Positions 32,543 to 47,079 of a stretch of 64,000 bases of DNA are shown one piece after another. The first letter of the stretch is position 1, and each line of letters begins with the position of its first letter. The notes beneath the pieces were generated by a model. That model did not search any database. It was not told the DNA's origin and worked only from the letters and a program-made list of their open reading frames with translations. Location: positions 13,710,948 through 13,774,947 of the forward strand of contig CM051004.1 in assembly GCA_027704905.1 (NCBI GenBank), given 5' to 3'. The DNA is from Muraenolepis orangiensis. Lineage: Eukaryota; Chordata; Actinopteri; Gadiformes; Muraenolepididae. The translations under genes and the position numbers were made by a program.

Positions 32543-33149
32543 TTACACACAAGGTTTAGAGGTTTAACATTTATATTTGGAGTGTCTCTAAATTGTACCG
32601 TTCTTAGACTTAGACTGTTCTTAGACTTAGACTTAGACTGACCCCAGTTGATCAGTGTGGCAAGTTAAGTTCTTGCATGTGCTAGTGTATTTATGAAGAA
32701 TTTCAACTGTTATTATCTGAAACGGCCTTTCCGAGAAGAATCCTAAGCTTAACCTTAGAAAAAGTCATGCGAAGGCCGCACATATTCAACAGTTGAAGCT
32801 CACCGAACAAAACCCTGAAGTGCATGTGACCGCCCGACGCAGCCAATACGGTGGTCTGTTGCTTTCCAATTCAACCTCAACAAATCATGATTGAAAAGCA
32901 CTTTGCTACGAGCGACGTTAGTGCATCATAACTCATTTTCTTGTGTTACTCTTGAGATTAGGCGGTCAGCCAAGGACAGAAGCCAGAGAAGCTGTAGCTG
33001 GAAGGACAGTGGAGCATGCAGCGTGGATGCAAACATCACCAACAGCAATATAGATGATATACCGTCCATACTTGTACATGACCCATCCTATACTGCCATA
33101 TTGAATGGCTGAAGACTTCACCCCACCCATATGAATATATATATAAATA

Positions 33150-33164
33150 TATTTATATTATTTT

Positions 33165-33207
<43 letters not shown>

Positions 33208-33300
33208 CAAATACATTTATAACAATATATATATATATATACTGTTTATACTGTTTATATAAAATAATACAATATAATAATATAATAATGTATATATCAT
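33150..33300. repeat. (TA)n-rich tract upstream of LINE fragment
   Basis: Two pure TA runs plus degenerate TATAATA text, directly before the LINE fragment. Confidence 0.9.
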
Positions 33301-33301
33301 C

Positions 33302-34199
33302 TCACAGAGAGGAGGTAGTCTGGCTGACGCGATGGTGAGAGGACAGTCTGAATAACAGCAAGACTAAGAAGCTCATCATGGACTTCAGGAGCCACCAGGG
33401 CACCCACTCCACCAACATCCTGGACGGGACACCGGTGGTAGTCATCAGCTGCTTCCGTTTCCTTGGGCTACAGATTTCCGACGACCTGGCATGGATCCGC
33501 AACACGGAGGTCATGCTGAAGGAGGCACACCAGCACCTCTATGCCCTGCGGTGCCTCAGGAAAAGCGGAATCGGCCAACGGTGGCTAGTGAACTTCTACC
33601 GAGGCACTGTAGAGTGGCGTCACTGTGTGGTACGGCAACACCACTGCACAGGACAAGAAAGCCATCAAGAGGGTTGTGAGGACGGCAGAGAAGATCATCG
33701 GGTGTGCACTTCCATGCATTGAGGAGATCTGTAGGACCAGATGTCGGAAGAAGGCCATGTCCATCATAAAGGACTGCAACCACCCTGGGCACCATCTGTT
33801 CTCCCACCTACCGTCTGGTCACCGGTTGCGCAGCATCCGTACAAGGACTACCAGGTTCAAGGATAGTTTTTATCCACAGGCAGTGCCATCATATCATAAC
33901 ATTGTCATTAACATTACACTATCATACTTTGCTGGACTTTCTGGACTCATTACAGTTACTGCACTGTACCGCACTGTATTCATGATGCTGCTGCACTACT
34001 GGCACTTAAATATGCTTTTAAATATTTTTGCACAATTCAAAACATGTAAATATCATCCGTCACTATATTGTTCTTTTTATGTACATTTTTATTGTATATA
34101 GTATTTTTATAGTATTGTTCATACTGCTGGAGGGAATGGGGAGTAAGCATTCCATTGTACTTGTAAATGGCCAATAAAACATCTTGTATCTTGTATATA
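33302..34199 (+). mobile_element. LINE ORF2 C-terminal fragment with 3' UTR and CTTGTAT tail
   Basis: The translation, with one frameshift near 33620, contains KKLIMDFR, FRFLGLQISDDLAW, LYALRCLRKSGIGQRWL, AEKIIGCALPCIEEI and HLPSGHRLRSIRTRTTRFKD. These are the conserved C-terminal motifs of fish non-LTR retrotransposon polyproteins of the CR1/L2/Rex superfamily. About 300 bp of AT-rich 3' UTR follow, ending CAATAAAACATCTTGTATCT and a TA run. Reverse-strand copies of this 3' UTR lie at 28795-29100, 37586-37705 and 40106-40168. Confidence 0.88.
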
Positions 34200-34461
34200 T
34201 ATATATATATATATATATTTAAAAACAAATCATTTCTGCCCTTGTTTTTGTGTCATATTGTAAGGCCTTTTTGCTCGCCTACTTTATTTTACTCTAAATG
34301 AAAGGTGTATTACAAATACAATGTATTATTATTTATTTTTATTACATATGTGTTGTTGCTATAGTTACTAAAGGGAAGACCACTTTTCTCTTCAGTGTTG
34401 TATTCCCCTTGGTAAACAGCTCAGTATTACATCATATTGGAATGGATACCAACCACATGTC

Positions 34462-34462
<1 letters not shown>

Positions 34463-34549
<87 letters not shown>

Positions 34550-34576
34550 TCTGTCTGTGTGTCTGTGTCTGTGTTT
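34463..34576. repeat. (GT)n microsatellite
   Basis: 86 bp of pure GT then GTCT variants. Confidence 0.97.
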
Positions 34577-35706
34577 GTGGTCACTCCCCGATGCCCCCCC
34601 CCCTCCCCTTACCTTGTATCCTGTACACTGCTTGGTGTAAAATGAGGTTAATCAAGTAGCTAATGATAACTAATGCCCCTGGATCAGTGGGGTCCTCGTG
34701 GCCTGACACCATGCAGACGGGCTGCCAATCAATCCCCGACTGGACTGGAGGCTGCTGGTTAATGATGTGTGAGGAAGCGGTAAGCAGTCAACAGCATCTT
34801 TAACTCTCTCTCTCCCACACACCCACCACCCACCACACACACACACACACACACACACACCACACATGTGTTTTACAGGCTTGCCACCATTCATCTCTAT
34901 TACCTGTCGATCCTTGGTGGACCTCATTAACTATGGCCCTCTCTCTCCCCACGCACACACGCGCACACCCATGCACACACAAGGAACACACGCACACAGG
35001 GAACACACACGCACACACACACAAACTTATGAAACTGAGATCCTTTAAATGGCCATTTGAGTAAATGGGTCATTAGTGGTCATATATTGTGTGAGTGGCT
35101 ATTATAGCTGGCTGATTTATTGCACATGAATCATTTACAACTGGGTGGAAAGTTTGGTGGAAGTTTGATGACCTGAATCAGGCCCTTTTGCACACATAGT
35201 GTTATTTATATAACACTATGTATAGTGTAATTTGCTCATATGATGGAAAAAATGTGGCTTTATGGATCAATACAATAATACAGAAAATAAAACTTTTTAT
35301 CTATTAACACATTTTTGGGATGTTCATTTACTTCTACTAACAAGTTGGCTTTTTGTAAAACGTCAATGTACTGCAGATCAGGAGCACTGGGAAAGTCAAA
35401 AGTCTGACACGTTGGCGATGAACAACTTTAGCTCTTCATTTTAAACAGTCAATGGGTGCTTTTGTTTTCCTCCTGTCTCTTTGATCCGTCAGCAGGTCTA
35501 TTATTCAATATAGACCATCACCGTAGAGTTGCTACGGTGATGAACAGCGGAAAAGATGCCTTTGTAATATATTTTGATGTTGTTTCAGTACCGGCTGTTG
35601 CATAATAGAGGGTCAGATAATTCCTCTGTCCTCTCATGTCTCCTCTTTAGTCACGCAAGCAAGCACACCGATATACTCACATATGCATGCACACACATGC
35701 ACCCAC

Positions 35707-35842
<136 letters not shown>

Positions 35843-37585
35843 ATGTGGACATACACAACTACACACACACAGTCTAGACCCCATTTACTGGGGGAAATGT
35901 TTCTACCACCGATTAGATGACTCGAGTCAGGACATGTCAAACACCAGCATGAACAATTGTATCTGGTCCTTAGAAACCCACGCAGTGTAAAAATAAATTA
36001 AAACTCTAGCCCGTTAAACTTTTTTGTCAATGGTACAGTGTCCTGCCTTTCCCCCAAGGAATTTGTCACTAAAAGCCACCTATTATTACATTAACCACAG
36101 TGGCTGTGGTTCACATTGTTCATGTTAGCTCATGAAAAGGAATGCATCCCTGATGAGAAGATTGTAATCTCGGATGACATGTGGCCTCCTTGGGAATGAT
36201 TAGTGGGTAAGAGACCAAAATGAAAAAGACATGATGAATTGATGGACTTCCATTTTAGACATTAATGTAGCCTCGTCTCATGTTCACTGAAGATAATGTA
36301 CGAGACTAGAGTGTTGGATACATACTGTTCTCATCAATGTCTCTTTGCCTGTCTGCCTTAAATAGTACCACATGGAATGGTTGTGGAAGGCCCTCAGAAC
36401 AGAAGGAGAGCACTGTTGCAATGACATTGGACTGTACACCAGGCTGAGCCCATTTTACAAGCTAAATATATATTTTTTATAGCAGAAGACTGTACATCAC
36501 TTAATTATTACCATGATATCATGCATTTTAAATTGTGCAACACATTTATTAAAATATTTATTTCAATGTGCTGACCTTTGTTGCGCTATTGTGCATTGGG
36601 GTGGAGATTTTGTTTAAATTGACACACATTTAACAGTGTATAAATGAGGAAACCTCTGGTTACAATCTTTTATTCAAAATATAGTTATCTTCCTTATCTT
36701 CTATAGTTATCTTAACTGTTTGCGAACAGTGCTCGGAAATGGAAAAGTACAGCCCAGAGGATTTGAAGAGAACATAATTTTGTATTCAGCCACAACTCAG
36801 CAGATGTAACATTCTATATATAAAACATTCAGTTCATCGTCCACATAAGAGAATAGCGAGTCGAAGGGTTGCCAAGTATCGCAGTGTCTGTGCTTTCACA
36901 AGAAATTATCTCTTGCCTTCCAACTCACTGGCTTGTCTGTGACAATGCCTCGACGGGACGGCATGGTGCTATTCATTGACCGCCTGGCTCCCTTGAGCCA
37001 GCCAAGACAAATGGCCTTTCCCCAAACACAAGGTGTCATTTTATATGCAGCTATTGTATGCAGATTGAAGGTGTTTTATTTGGCCTCGACTGCCCCCCCC
37101 CCCCCCCCTTTTATTCAGCCACCAGGAACATGAATGGCGTCCTCCTCCTCCTCAAGAGGCTTCGCAGACGCTCTCTGATAGCCGCAGCAGCACCCAAGGG
37201 AGCCATCTGCTGCCCAGAGCCGTTTGGGGAAATTGGTCTTGTGTCAAAACATTAGCGGTACACTTCCACCTTGTCCATGTTTATTTTTGTGTTCCACAGA
37301 AAGGCTGGATAGGCAGACAACGTCAATGTCAGAGAATCTGTTGTCATTCACTTCAGCACAACAAACTAATGAATGAGGTCAAGTGAGGTATATTGGTTGA
37401 AGTGAGGGTAAAATCATAACTGTTTGGGTGAAATGTATGAATAAATAAATATTATATAATTAATTAGTTTACCGGTTACTATGCCCATCTTATCACATAA
37501 GGATTACTTTATGACTGTGGGTCATAGTCTTCAAGGAAATCTAAGCGCAAAGCTTGCAGGTTTCTCTGCGAAAGCACCTTCCCTC

Positions 37586-37705
37586 CCGCAGTATTCCTTT
37601 TTAAAACAATACTATATTATTTTTAATAATACTATATACAATAAAAATGAACATAAAAACAACAGACCAATAAAGTGACGGATGATATTAACATGTTTTG
37701 ATTGT
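37586..37705 (-). mobile_element. LINE 3' UTR fragment, minus strand
   Basis: Plus-strand text ACTATATACAATAAAAATGA and AAAGTGACGGATGATATTAA matches the inverse of the 33302-34199 element's 3' UTR. Confidence 0.7.
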
Positions 37706-39243
37706 GTGGAATGTAATGTATCCACAATTTATTCACGTATTAATATGTGGGAGGAGTTTGGCCTCTTTAAAATATGTCCTTTCATTTAATGAGACAAACA
37801 AGTGATCAGAGGAAAACATGAATATAATATTATTTCTATTATATTGCATATAATAAACATATACACTCACCATTCATTTTCTACACATAAACCTTGGTTC
37901 ATGAATCTACACAGCTGGATTTCAAACGTTGGATGCCCTCCACAGTAAGAGCTTCCAGCCTGTCCCCCATGCAGCCTCTCACACACAGGGCACTACATCA
38001 ATATTGCAAACACAAACTGATCTCATAGTGCACTCAGAGCTTAAACAAGATGACCTCATTAATGTCACATCCGCAATGCATTGATTTATGATTCCTGAGC
38101 AGATTACACGTGATGTTCTTGTGCTGTAATTCATATGTTATATATGTATTATTGTATATGATGCTGCCATACAATACAGGAATACACACACCTGATGACC
38201 TGAGGATCATGAACACTGTATTTAGCATCCTACTAAGAACAGGTACTAAGACACGTAAACGTTATATGTTCAGGTGAAACGGCTTTGCACTGCACTTTAA
38301 GGAGTACTATATTTAGTACAAAGATTCACTTAATCTCCTTGGCTAGATAGATCGTTCAAATTAAATGTGTGCATGACAATATCAGTGTTATTAAGAAACA
38401 CAAACTCAAACAGAGTTTGAGTTTCTTCCCAAAAGGGAGACACACCCTTTATGTTGTATTTGACAGGTCCAGACAGGCTTAAGGTTTATTTTTAGACTCA
38501 CCGTTCCCCTCTGACATGCTGCCTCGACAGGGCACCTGCTCAGCTATGAATTACATTCATATCAACAATAATGAGGGAAAACACAGTCCTAGTTGTTTTT
38601 GATTTGTCTGATGGTATTTCAAAACGAATGTGATTCGTTTTAGAGTGAGTTGTGAGTTTTTTGTGTGTCTGCAAATATGTGCATGTGTTTTTGATTGCAT
38701 GCTGTAATGTTGCACCGTTAATATTGTTAATATTGTTAATATAAGTTACTTTTACTACCTGTGATGATATATCGTATTGATAAACAAGCTATCATTACCA
38801 ATCAAATTCATCACTTTATTATGATGCATAAAGAAATATTGGAAAGTGTCATGTTTTTTGTAATCTACCTCAGAGGGCACTGTCTCCACCTTTTGGCAGG
38901 GTGTGTCATTGTGCTCTTGGTCAGAGGTCAGACACTGATAGTGCTGATGCGTCTGGGAAACGTACACACACAAGGCAGCCAATATGTACGCATGTCTGTG
39001 ACCTGATAGCTGACCACATAACCATCTAAAGATATTGTAAAAAAATCTTGATGTCCCTGCCGAGACCTATCCTTCCCTCCGGGAACAATTACCACTGACC
39101 TTCGGTTAGATGTTAATTCCCTGCCCAAGGCTCAGTGGCTGGAAGAGAGGAGAACAGCAGCATTATATGAATGTCATGTGTGAAGCATTACATTAGTACA
39201 CAATAATATGCATGATTAGCGCGCTCCGATAAGGTTGTAACGC

Positions 39244-39244
<1 letters not shown>

Positions 39245-39280
<36 letters not shown>
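39245..39280. repeat. (GT)n microsatellite
   Basis: About 36 bp of GT. Confidence 0.95.
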
Positions 39281-39283
<3 letters not shown>

Positions 39284-39619
39284 GCAAGTGGAAGAATCAG
39301 TAGATAAAACGCACGCTAAATGCACATTTACTCTCTTGGTATAATGAAACACAGGCTAATAAAGTACAGTAATCATCAGAAGATGATGTACATATCCTTG
39401 CAGTGTAATTGTTTTTAAACCCTTTCGTCTTCCCTAGCATTGAAGGAGCTCATTTCCATTTATATTGCTACTAAACTGCAGACGGGAACAGTTTAGTGGC
39501 AAAAAAAGTAGAGCGGTCAAGCAGACACAAGTCAGTCTCCTGGCTTCACGAACACTGCTGACAGCTGCACCTGGATGTCAGACGCCTTCCACTCCAAGCA
39601 ACCGACTGACGTTATGAAG

Positions 39620-39721
<102 letters not shown>

Positions 39722-40105
39722 ACCTGTAAGCAATCACTAATTACTCCCCTGCAATATTAACCAGACTGCTTCTAGCCTCAGGCAGGTAGTGGAGACACCG
39801 GTGTGAGGGTTTGGGGGAAACAACTCTAATAACATGATATACTACACTAGTAGCTTTGCACAAATAATCGACTCTATGTGCTTAGGTTATTGTGTTTCTA
39901 TTCCCGTTCACTCTCCCCTGCAGGTATTGAGCAGGAAAAAAAATCATCTTTTATTGTGTTTCTTATTTTGATTTACAACCTACTTTTCCTTACGCACACG
40001 AAGTCCACCATAGAACACTCCCGACGAGCGTACATTGATACTGAATTAAAAAAAAGTCTCAAGTCAGTCTCAACGGTCACCAGTTGCTCTACCCCCACTG
40101 CTCTC

Positions 40106-40168
40106 TGTGTACAAGATACAAGATACAAGATGTTTTATTGGCCATTTGCAACAAGTACAATGGAATGC
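40106..40168 (-). mobile_element. LINE 3' terminus, minus strand
   Basis: It begins with repeated ACAAGAT, then GTTTTATTGGCCATTTGCAA and AGTACAATGGAATGCTTCC. This is the inverse of the 3' end at about 34140-34195. Confidence 0.75.
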
Positions 40169-40299
40169 TTCCTCATTACCCATTACTAACCATTCCAACC
40201 ATTCCAGTCAACAATGTACTATTATTTCAACATTGAGCGAACAAAAAGCTGGAACAGTTGGGTCTAAACTCAATGATAATTCTACTTCTACTTCAACAA

Positions 40300-40372
40300 A
40301 TGTACACCTTGTAAGTCGCTTTGGATAAAAGCGTCTGCCAAATGCCCTAAATGTAAATGAAATGTAAATAAT
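40300..40372 (+). repeat. interspersed repeat 3' tail (TAAGTCGCTTTGGATAAAAG type)
   Basis: TGTAAGTCGCTTTGGATAAA, AGCGTCTGCCAAATGCCCTA and a short AATGTAA repeat form a 3' end widely shared by fish SINEs and LINEs. Inverse traces lie at 50586-50640 and 55790-55820. Confidence 0.65.
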
Positions 40373-40461
40373 TGTAAGCCTGAATTAACATTGAGACCAT
40401 TCATGGGCTTCTTTACAAAGATTAAGGTTTAGCATATACTCTGCAACCCACTCAAAATGCC

Positions 40462-40736
40462 CAGTGGTTCTCTCAAATTCTCTCAACCACCGGTTTAGAC
40501 CGGGCTAGACTAGAGGATATTTTATCTTTACCCAAACTGTTGAGTAAGTAAAGTAGGCACAGTAATGTTTGTAGATTAAACCAGAGTATTTAATGTGTTT
40601 TTACACTGCAGGTCCCCACAGGGATTTCTGCTCTTGTTTTTAATTATGCAGAGTTCAAAATATATGCAGATTCGTGGACCCCTGATTATCTCTGGCACCT
40701 TTTAGGGGGTCCCGGACCCCAGGTTGGGAACCACTG
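40462..40736. mobile_element. hAT-like terminal sequence, possibly a short non-autonomous element
   Basis: The right end read inward is CAGTGGTTCCCAACCTGGGG followed by a TCCGGGACCCCC hairpin, a typical hAT terminus. A CAGTGGTTCTC at 40462 could be the other end. The flanking 8-bp sequences do not match, so the left boundary is uncertain. Confidence 0.45.
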
Positions 40737-40744
40737 GTCCAAGG

Positions 40745-41938
40745 ACTTTAGTGGTATCCAATAATATTTGACGCAATAGTGGTGCTCATATCCAAACACA
40801 AATCAATCACTTTAAAAAATGACCCATGCAAATATAGTAATATACCGCAATACAGATTCAGAAGACCCACCTACAGAAGTGTCTCATTTTAAGGTGTATG
40901 TGTGATGTCGTTCCAGTAACTATCTCCTGAATAGCCTGCCTGTTTTGGACCATCAGGTTGACAAATGGGTAAACATCACTGTTGTTATTGAAGTGATATA
41001 TATTTCAGTTCCACACAAATATTGCCTCGCTTTGTGGACATCTTAAATGATTTGTGTAGTAAGAGTTAGTTCTTGCATGATTTTAAACCTCTCTCAGACT
41101 AAATGAGGTTTGCAGTCATATTTATCTGTAAAGAATATAAATAATAAGTGGAGATTTTATCAATGCTATGTAAAAACACACGTTGATATTCTTTGTGATG
41201 TTAAATGTTTTATTGCAATACATTTTGTTCTTATGAAAAACACAATTTGTTGTGCATAATCCATACAACAATTTATAATATTAATGAATAGAGAAAGTTT
41301 GAGGCACTGAAAAGTGCCTGAATTACATAATAAACAAACAATATTCAGCCAGTAGCCTATATTCCAGCATAGCATAGTAGCATCGTATAGCGTAGTCTCT
41401 GTGCGAGTCCAGCTCCATGAAACATGTATCTGTTATGGAAAAGGTGAAAAGTTGTGATGACTGTCAGTCAAAAAGATGACTTTTCATACAAATCATCCCC
41501 CAAATCTATTCCCATTTTCCCACCAGAAGAACATCCCTGCGGGGTAGGAGAATGGAAGGAAGAAAATGCAGTTTTATCCACATACTTATTGCTAATGGCC
41601 AATTATAGGCCAACTCTGTGATGTTAGCATGAATCCAAGGACACATGATGTTTTTTGTCTTAAGACTCCCAGATCCGAGGAGAGCCAGCTAAGGTGAAAC
41701 GCCTCATTAAGTTAATGACAAAGTCACTGTTGTGGGATTTTGGTTTCTTTCTTTTTTGTATCATCATTTTCACAAAGTCCCTGAAATGAGTACTGACTAA
41801 AATTGCCCTCTTTGTTATCAAATCAATGACTTTAAACCATATGTGTGTTTGGGTGTGTGCATGCGCATACGCTAAAACTGTATTTGTCTCAAAATAAACT
41901 CTTTAGCCATTTTAAATGGTAAACAGTAAATGGGCTGC
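40745..41938. other. no gene recognised
   Basis: AT-rich unique sequence without exon or repeat signal. Confidence 0.6.
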
Positions 41939-42177
41939 ATTTATATAGCGCTTTTTCTAACCAGTGTGGCGCTTTACAAGTCAAGCCTCACACTCACACA
42001 TTCATACACGGATGGCCATGCAAGGCGCCTGCCAGCACGTCGGGAGCAGTTAGGGTTAGGGTGTCTTGCTTAGGGACACCTCGACACTTAGGCAGGAAGG
42101 AGGAGGCGGGGAAATCGAACCAGCAACCTTCCCCATTGTTAGACGACCGTTCTACCTCCTGAGCTGCTGCCGCCCTA
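41939..42177 (-). mobile_element. tRNA-derived SINE, minus strand
   Basis: Read on the minus strand it starts GGCGGCAGCAGCTCAGGAGG with A- and B-box-like segments (GGTTGCTGGTTCGA), then the AAGACACCCTAACCCTAAC module. It ends AAAGCGCTATATAAATGCAG. Confidence 0.75.
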
Positions 42178-42589
42178 ATTTTAGTTATAACAGGTAAATC
42201 GTTTTGGTAGATTGATTAGACGTGCGTTTGTAGCCAACAATAATTGTTCTCAGCTAAAATTAGATGAAGGAAGGAGTGAGAGTAAAAATAGACTAATCCT
42301 TTTTCTAATCGGCAGAATTAAATTAAGTATTAAGTATCCAGTTTCATTGTACTGGCGAGGCACTTGGCCACAATAACCTCTTGTTTTGGCAGCGAAATTA
42401 TCATTCAGAAGATCGCCTCAGACATTTAGCCGTCAGCCACTCTCTACTGCTCTCTCTCTCAGAATTGAGATTTTTTTTAAAGAAATAATAGCAGGGTTAC
42501 AATCTCTACAGTTAAGGTTTGACAGCTAGGCCTGTCAGTTCAAATGCAGTCCATGTTGTAACTTTATACTGTTATACGTGTTGTATATG

Positions 42590-42892
42590 TGTGTTTGTGG
42601 AGTGTGTGTGGTTGATGGTTGGTTTAAGCAGCCTCACCTGAACTAAGTGGTACTGATTAGTCTGTGGCTGGTGAGGCTGCCCGACTGTGGATCCTTGGTA
42701 ATCAAGGAACAAAGGTTAAACCAGCCACCACCACAATCACTCAGAAGGAGAGCTAGTATGAACGTCTGCCCTGTGCACCAATATCCAATATCTGCAAAAC
42801 AAAACCGGTTTCCCCCACTCTGTGTCCCTGTAGCAGTCGACGCTGCCAACAAGCCATTCTAATGGCTTGTGGCAGCGTGTCGACTGCTACAA
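42590..42892 (+). repeat. foldback repeat family with terminal palindrome
   Basis: The left part has GTGTGTGGTTGATGGTTGGT, the CCTCACCTGAACTAAGTGG hairpin arm and its inverted partner, and GGTAATCAAGGAACAAAGGT. The right end is a 64-bp near-perfect palindrome (42829-42892) made of TGTAGCAGTCGACGCTGCC and its inverse facing each other across a short centre. Confidence 0.8.
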
Positions 42893-45043
<2,151 letters not shown>

Positions 45044-45180
45044 CTTATCAAAGACCACATCCCCCACCGCTACGAGGTCCTGGAGGTGATTGGCGAGGGC
45101 AGTTTCAGGCCGGTCTTCAAGGGCCGAGACCACAAATCCAAGCAGCTGGTAGTCATGAAGGTCATTGTGAACAATACCAG
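45044..45180 (+). pseudogene. orphan DYRK-family kinase exon (P-loop and VAIK region)
   Basis: A 137-bp open segment lies between AACTGCAG and GTAAAT splice-like sites. It translates as LIKDHIPHRYEVLEVIGEGS then FRPVFKGRDHK and QLVVMKVI. The HxxYRYEVLxxIGxGSFGQV pattern and the following DHK are typical of DYRK2/3/4 kinases. The glycine loop should read GxGSFGQV but reads GEGSFRPV. The VAIK Lys is kept (VVMK). No other kinase exons are visible nearby, so it may be a duplicated or captured exon, or one exon of a decayed gene. Confidence 0.5.
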
Positions 45181-45601
45181 GTAAATCATAGATCAATCTC
45201 AATGTTAAAGAGCAATTGTTGGCTGAAACATTTAAGATATTGGTTCTAGCTTAAATGAGCAGCCTTTCATAACCTTAACATTACACATTTCATATTTTTC
45301 CATTCAAATGACAATCATATGGAAGTTAGACAACAACAAAGATGTTTGTAATTTATAATATCAGTGTCAATAATACAAATTTCTATAATATCCCCACTTT
45401 AAAAAAGTCAAAGCTTAATTCATTCTTCTAAGGTGTAATCTTTCCAGACAGAACCTGTAACAGGGGATGGAGGAGCGGGTTCAAAAGTATGACAGTGTAA
45501 TATTGGTGATAATATTAACGTGTATAGTAGGCTATAGTGTAAGATAACGGGCCCAACTTGCGAGCCTGACAACATACTGCTAACTGATGTTATTATATAC
45601 T

Positions 45602-45790
45602 GTAGCAGTCAACACTGCCACAAGCCATGAGGTGATGAGGAATCCGGTTTAATGCAGAGTTTTGAATCATGGTGAACAGAGCAGTTGGTACATGCTAGAG
45701 CTAGTCTTTTACTAACAATGACATACAGGTGTGCAGCCAGGTGAGGATGCTTAAACCAGCCCCACACACAAACACAGATACCCTCGACGA
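45602..45790 (-). repeat. foldback repeat family, inverted copy
   Basis: It begins TGTAGCAGTCAACACTGCCA (the terminal repeat), then GGTGAACAGAGCAGTTGGTA and a reduced hairpin core GTGTGCAGCCAGGTGAGG. Relative to the other copies it lies on the minus strand. It is followed by a (CA)n tract. Confidence 0.7.
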
Positions 45791-45796
45791 CAATCC

Positions 45797-45919
<123 letters not shown>

Positions 45920-46260
45920 CAAACCCCATTGTCCACACACCTCCCCATTGTGACCCGCCAACCCACCCTCCCCCACCTTTGTCTTAGAGACCAGAGGACT
46001 GGGCTGCCATCTTGGGTGGTGGATGTATCCCTGGACTGGCTGTTGCTAAGTTGTTTGGATGGGCAGGGAGGCTGGACAGCTAGGCCATGGTGGTAGCTCC
46101 TTCAAGGGCTTGCAACAGCCCCTACCTTGAGCATGGGGCCTTGGCTGAGTTGCCACAGGATCTGGGCTGTTGGGGGCTGGATCCAGGGGTGGCTAGCCGC
46201 AGGCGGTTGCTCCAAGCTGTTGCTGCGCCACCACCCCTGTCCTCTGCTGGGCCCCACCAG

Positions 46261-46501
46261 TGGCCGTCGCTGCCGGGGGGAAAACCCAGAGGAGGAAGGC
46301 TGACATGCTGCTATGTCTGGACAGAGGGGGTATCAAGGGCCTGGTTCTGATCCAGCTGCTGAGCGCCCTGGAGAGAGAGGCGGGCCGGCCCACCAGGGAG
46401 CTCTTTCACTGGATGTCGGGGACCAGCACAGGGGGCATCCTGGCCCTCGCCGTCATCCATCGTAAGTCCATGACCTGCACTGCCTGTACTTCAGGGTGAA
46501 C
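46261..46501 (+). pseudogene. PLA2G6-like (iPLA2, patatin) fragment
   Basis: The translation contains MLLCLDRGGIKGLVLIQLLS, then ELFHWMSGTSTGGILALAVI, then HRKSM. This aligns with the catalytic start of calcium-independent phospholipase A2 beta (oxyanion loop GGGxKG, then the nucleophile elbow GTSTG). The first Gly of the loop is Arg here (DRGG). After KSM, about four bases are missing relative to the family before LYFRVN, which breaks the frame and gives a stop at about 46497. The sequence then runs directly into a foldback repeat copy. A GTAAGT at 46462 mimics a donor. No other PLA2G6 exons are recognisable. Most likely a pseudogene fragment or captured exon. Confidence 0.65.
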
Positions 46502-46700
46502 AGAGTAGATGGTACATGCTAGAGCTCTGTGTGTGTGGTGGTGGCTGTTTTAACCTGTGGGCCTTGATTAACAATGACCCACAGGTGTGCAGCCTCACCA
46601 GCCATAGAGTAATCAGTCTGACTCAGGCCAGATGAGGCTGCTTAAACCAGCCACCAACCACACACACTCCACATATACACATCTTCCAGGGGGCAGTAAT
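46500..46700 (-). repeat. foldback repeat family, inverted copy fused to PLA2G6-like fragment
   Basis: It starts GTGAACAGAGTAGATGGTAC, directly after the patatin homology. It contains the hairpin arms CAGCCTCACCAGCC and GGCCAGATGAGGCTGC, and ends AACCAGCCACCAACCACACA followed by CTCCACATATACAC. Confidence 0.7.
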
Positions 46701-47079
46701 GCTTCACATTTAATAACGTTTCAAGGATTGCCATGTATGTATCACGTCAAACATTTCTACAGGTTACAGTGCAACACATACCACAGTTGCTGTGGGAGAT
46801 AGATAGTCCTCCAGCAGCACCACATCCATGTCTTACACTACACCCACACGTTTGTGGATACTATTGAGAAGAAGGAAGAGTGTACAATGACATACACAAT
46901 GTTCTTATACACATTTGCTCTCACACACACACAGCACCCTTTTACACAAACACAGGCCACAGTGCCATCTAGTGGATCTCGTTTTGCGTGCCATTATTAA
47001 CAAATGTATTAACTAAATTGAATGTGCATTTAAATAGTGTTGTAGCATTAGCTATTCTATGCCAGTGGTCCCTTTTAAA

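Noticed and set aside
46087..46393. Additional exon upstream of the PLA2G6-like fragment
   Set aside because: The sequence is open but shows no ankyrin or patatin similarity that I can recognise.
46462..46467. GTAAGT as a true splice donor of the PLA2G6-like segment
   Set aside because: PLA2G6 homology continues through it (HRKSM, then LYFRVN in another frame), so it is more likely an accident within a damaged coding segment.
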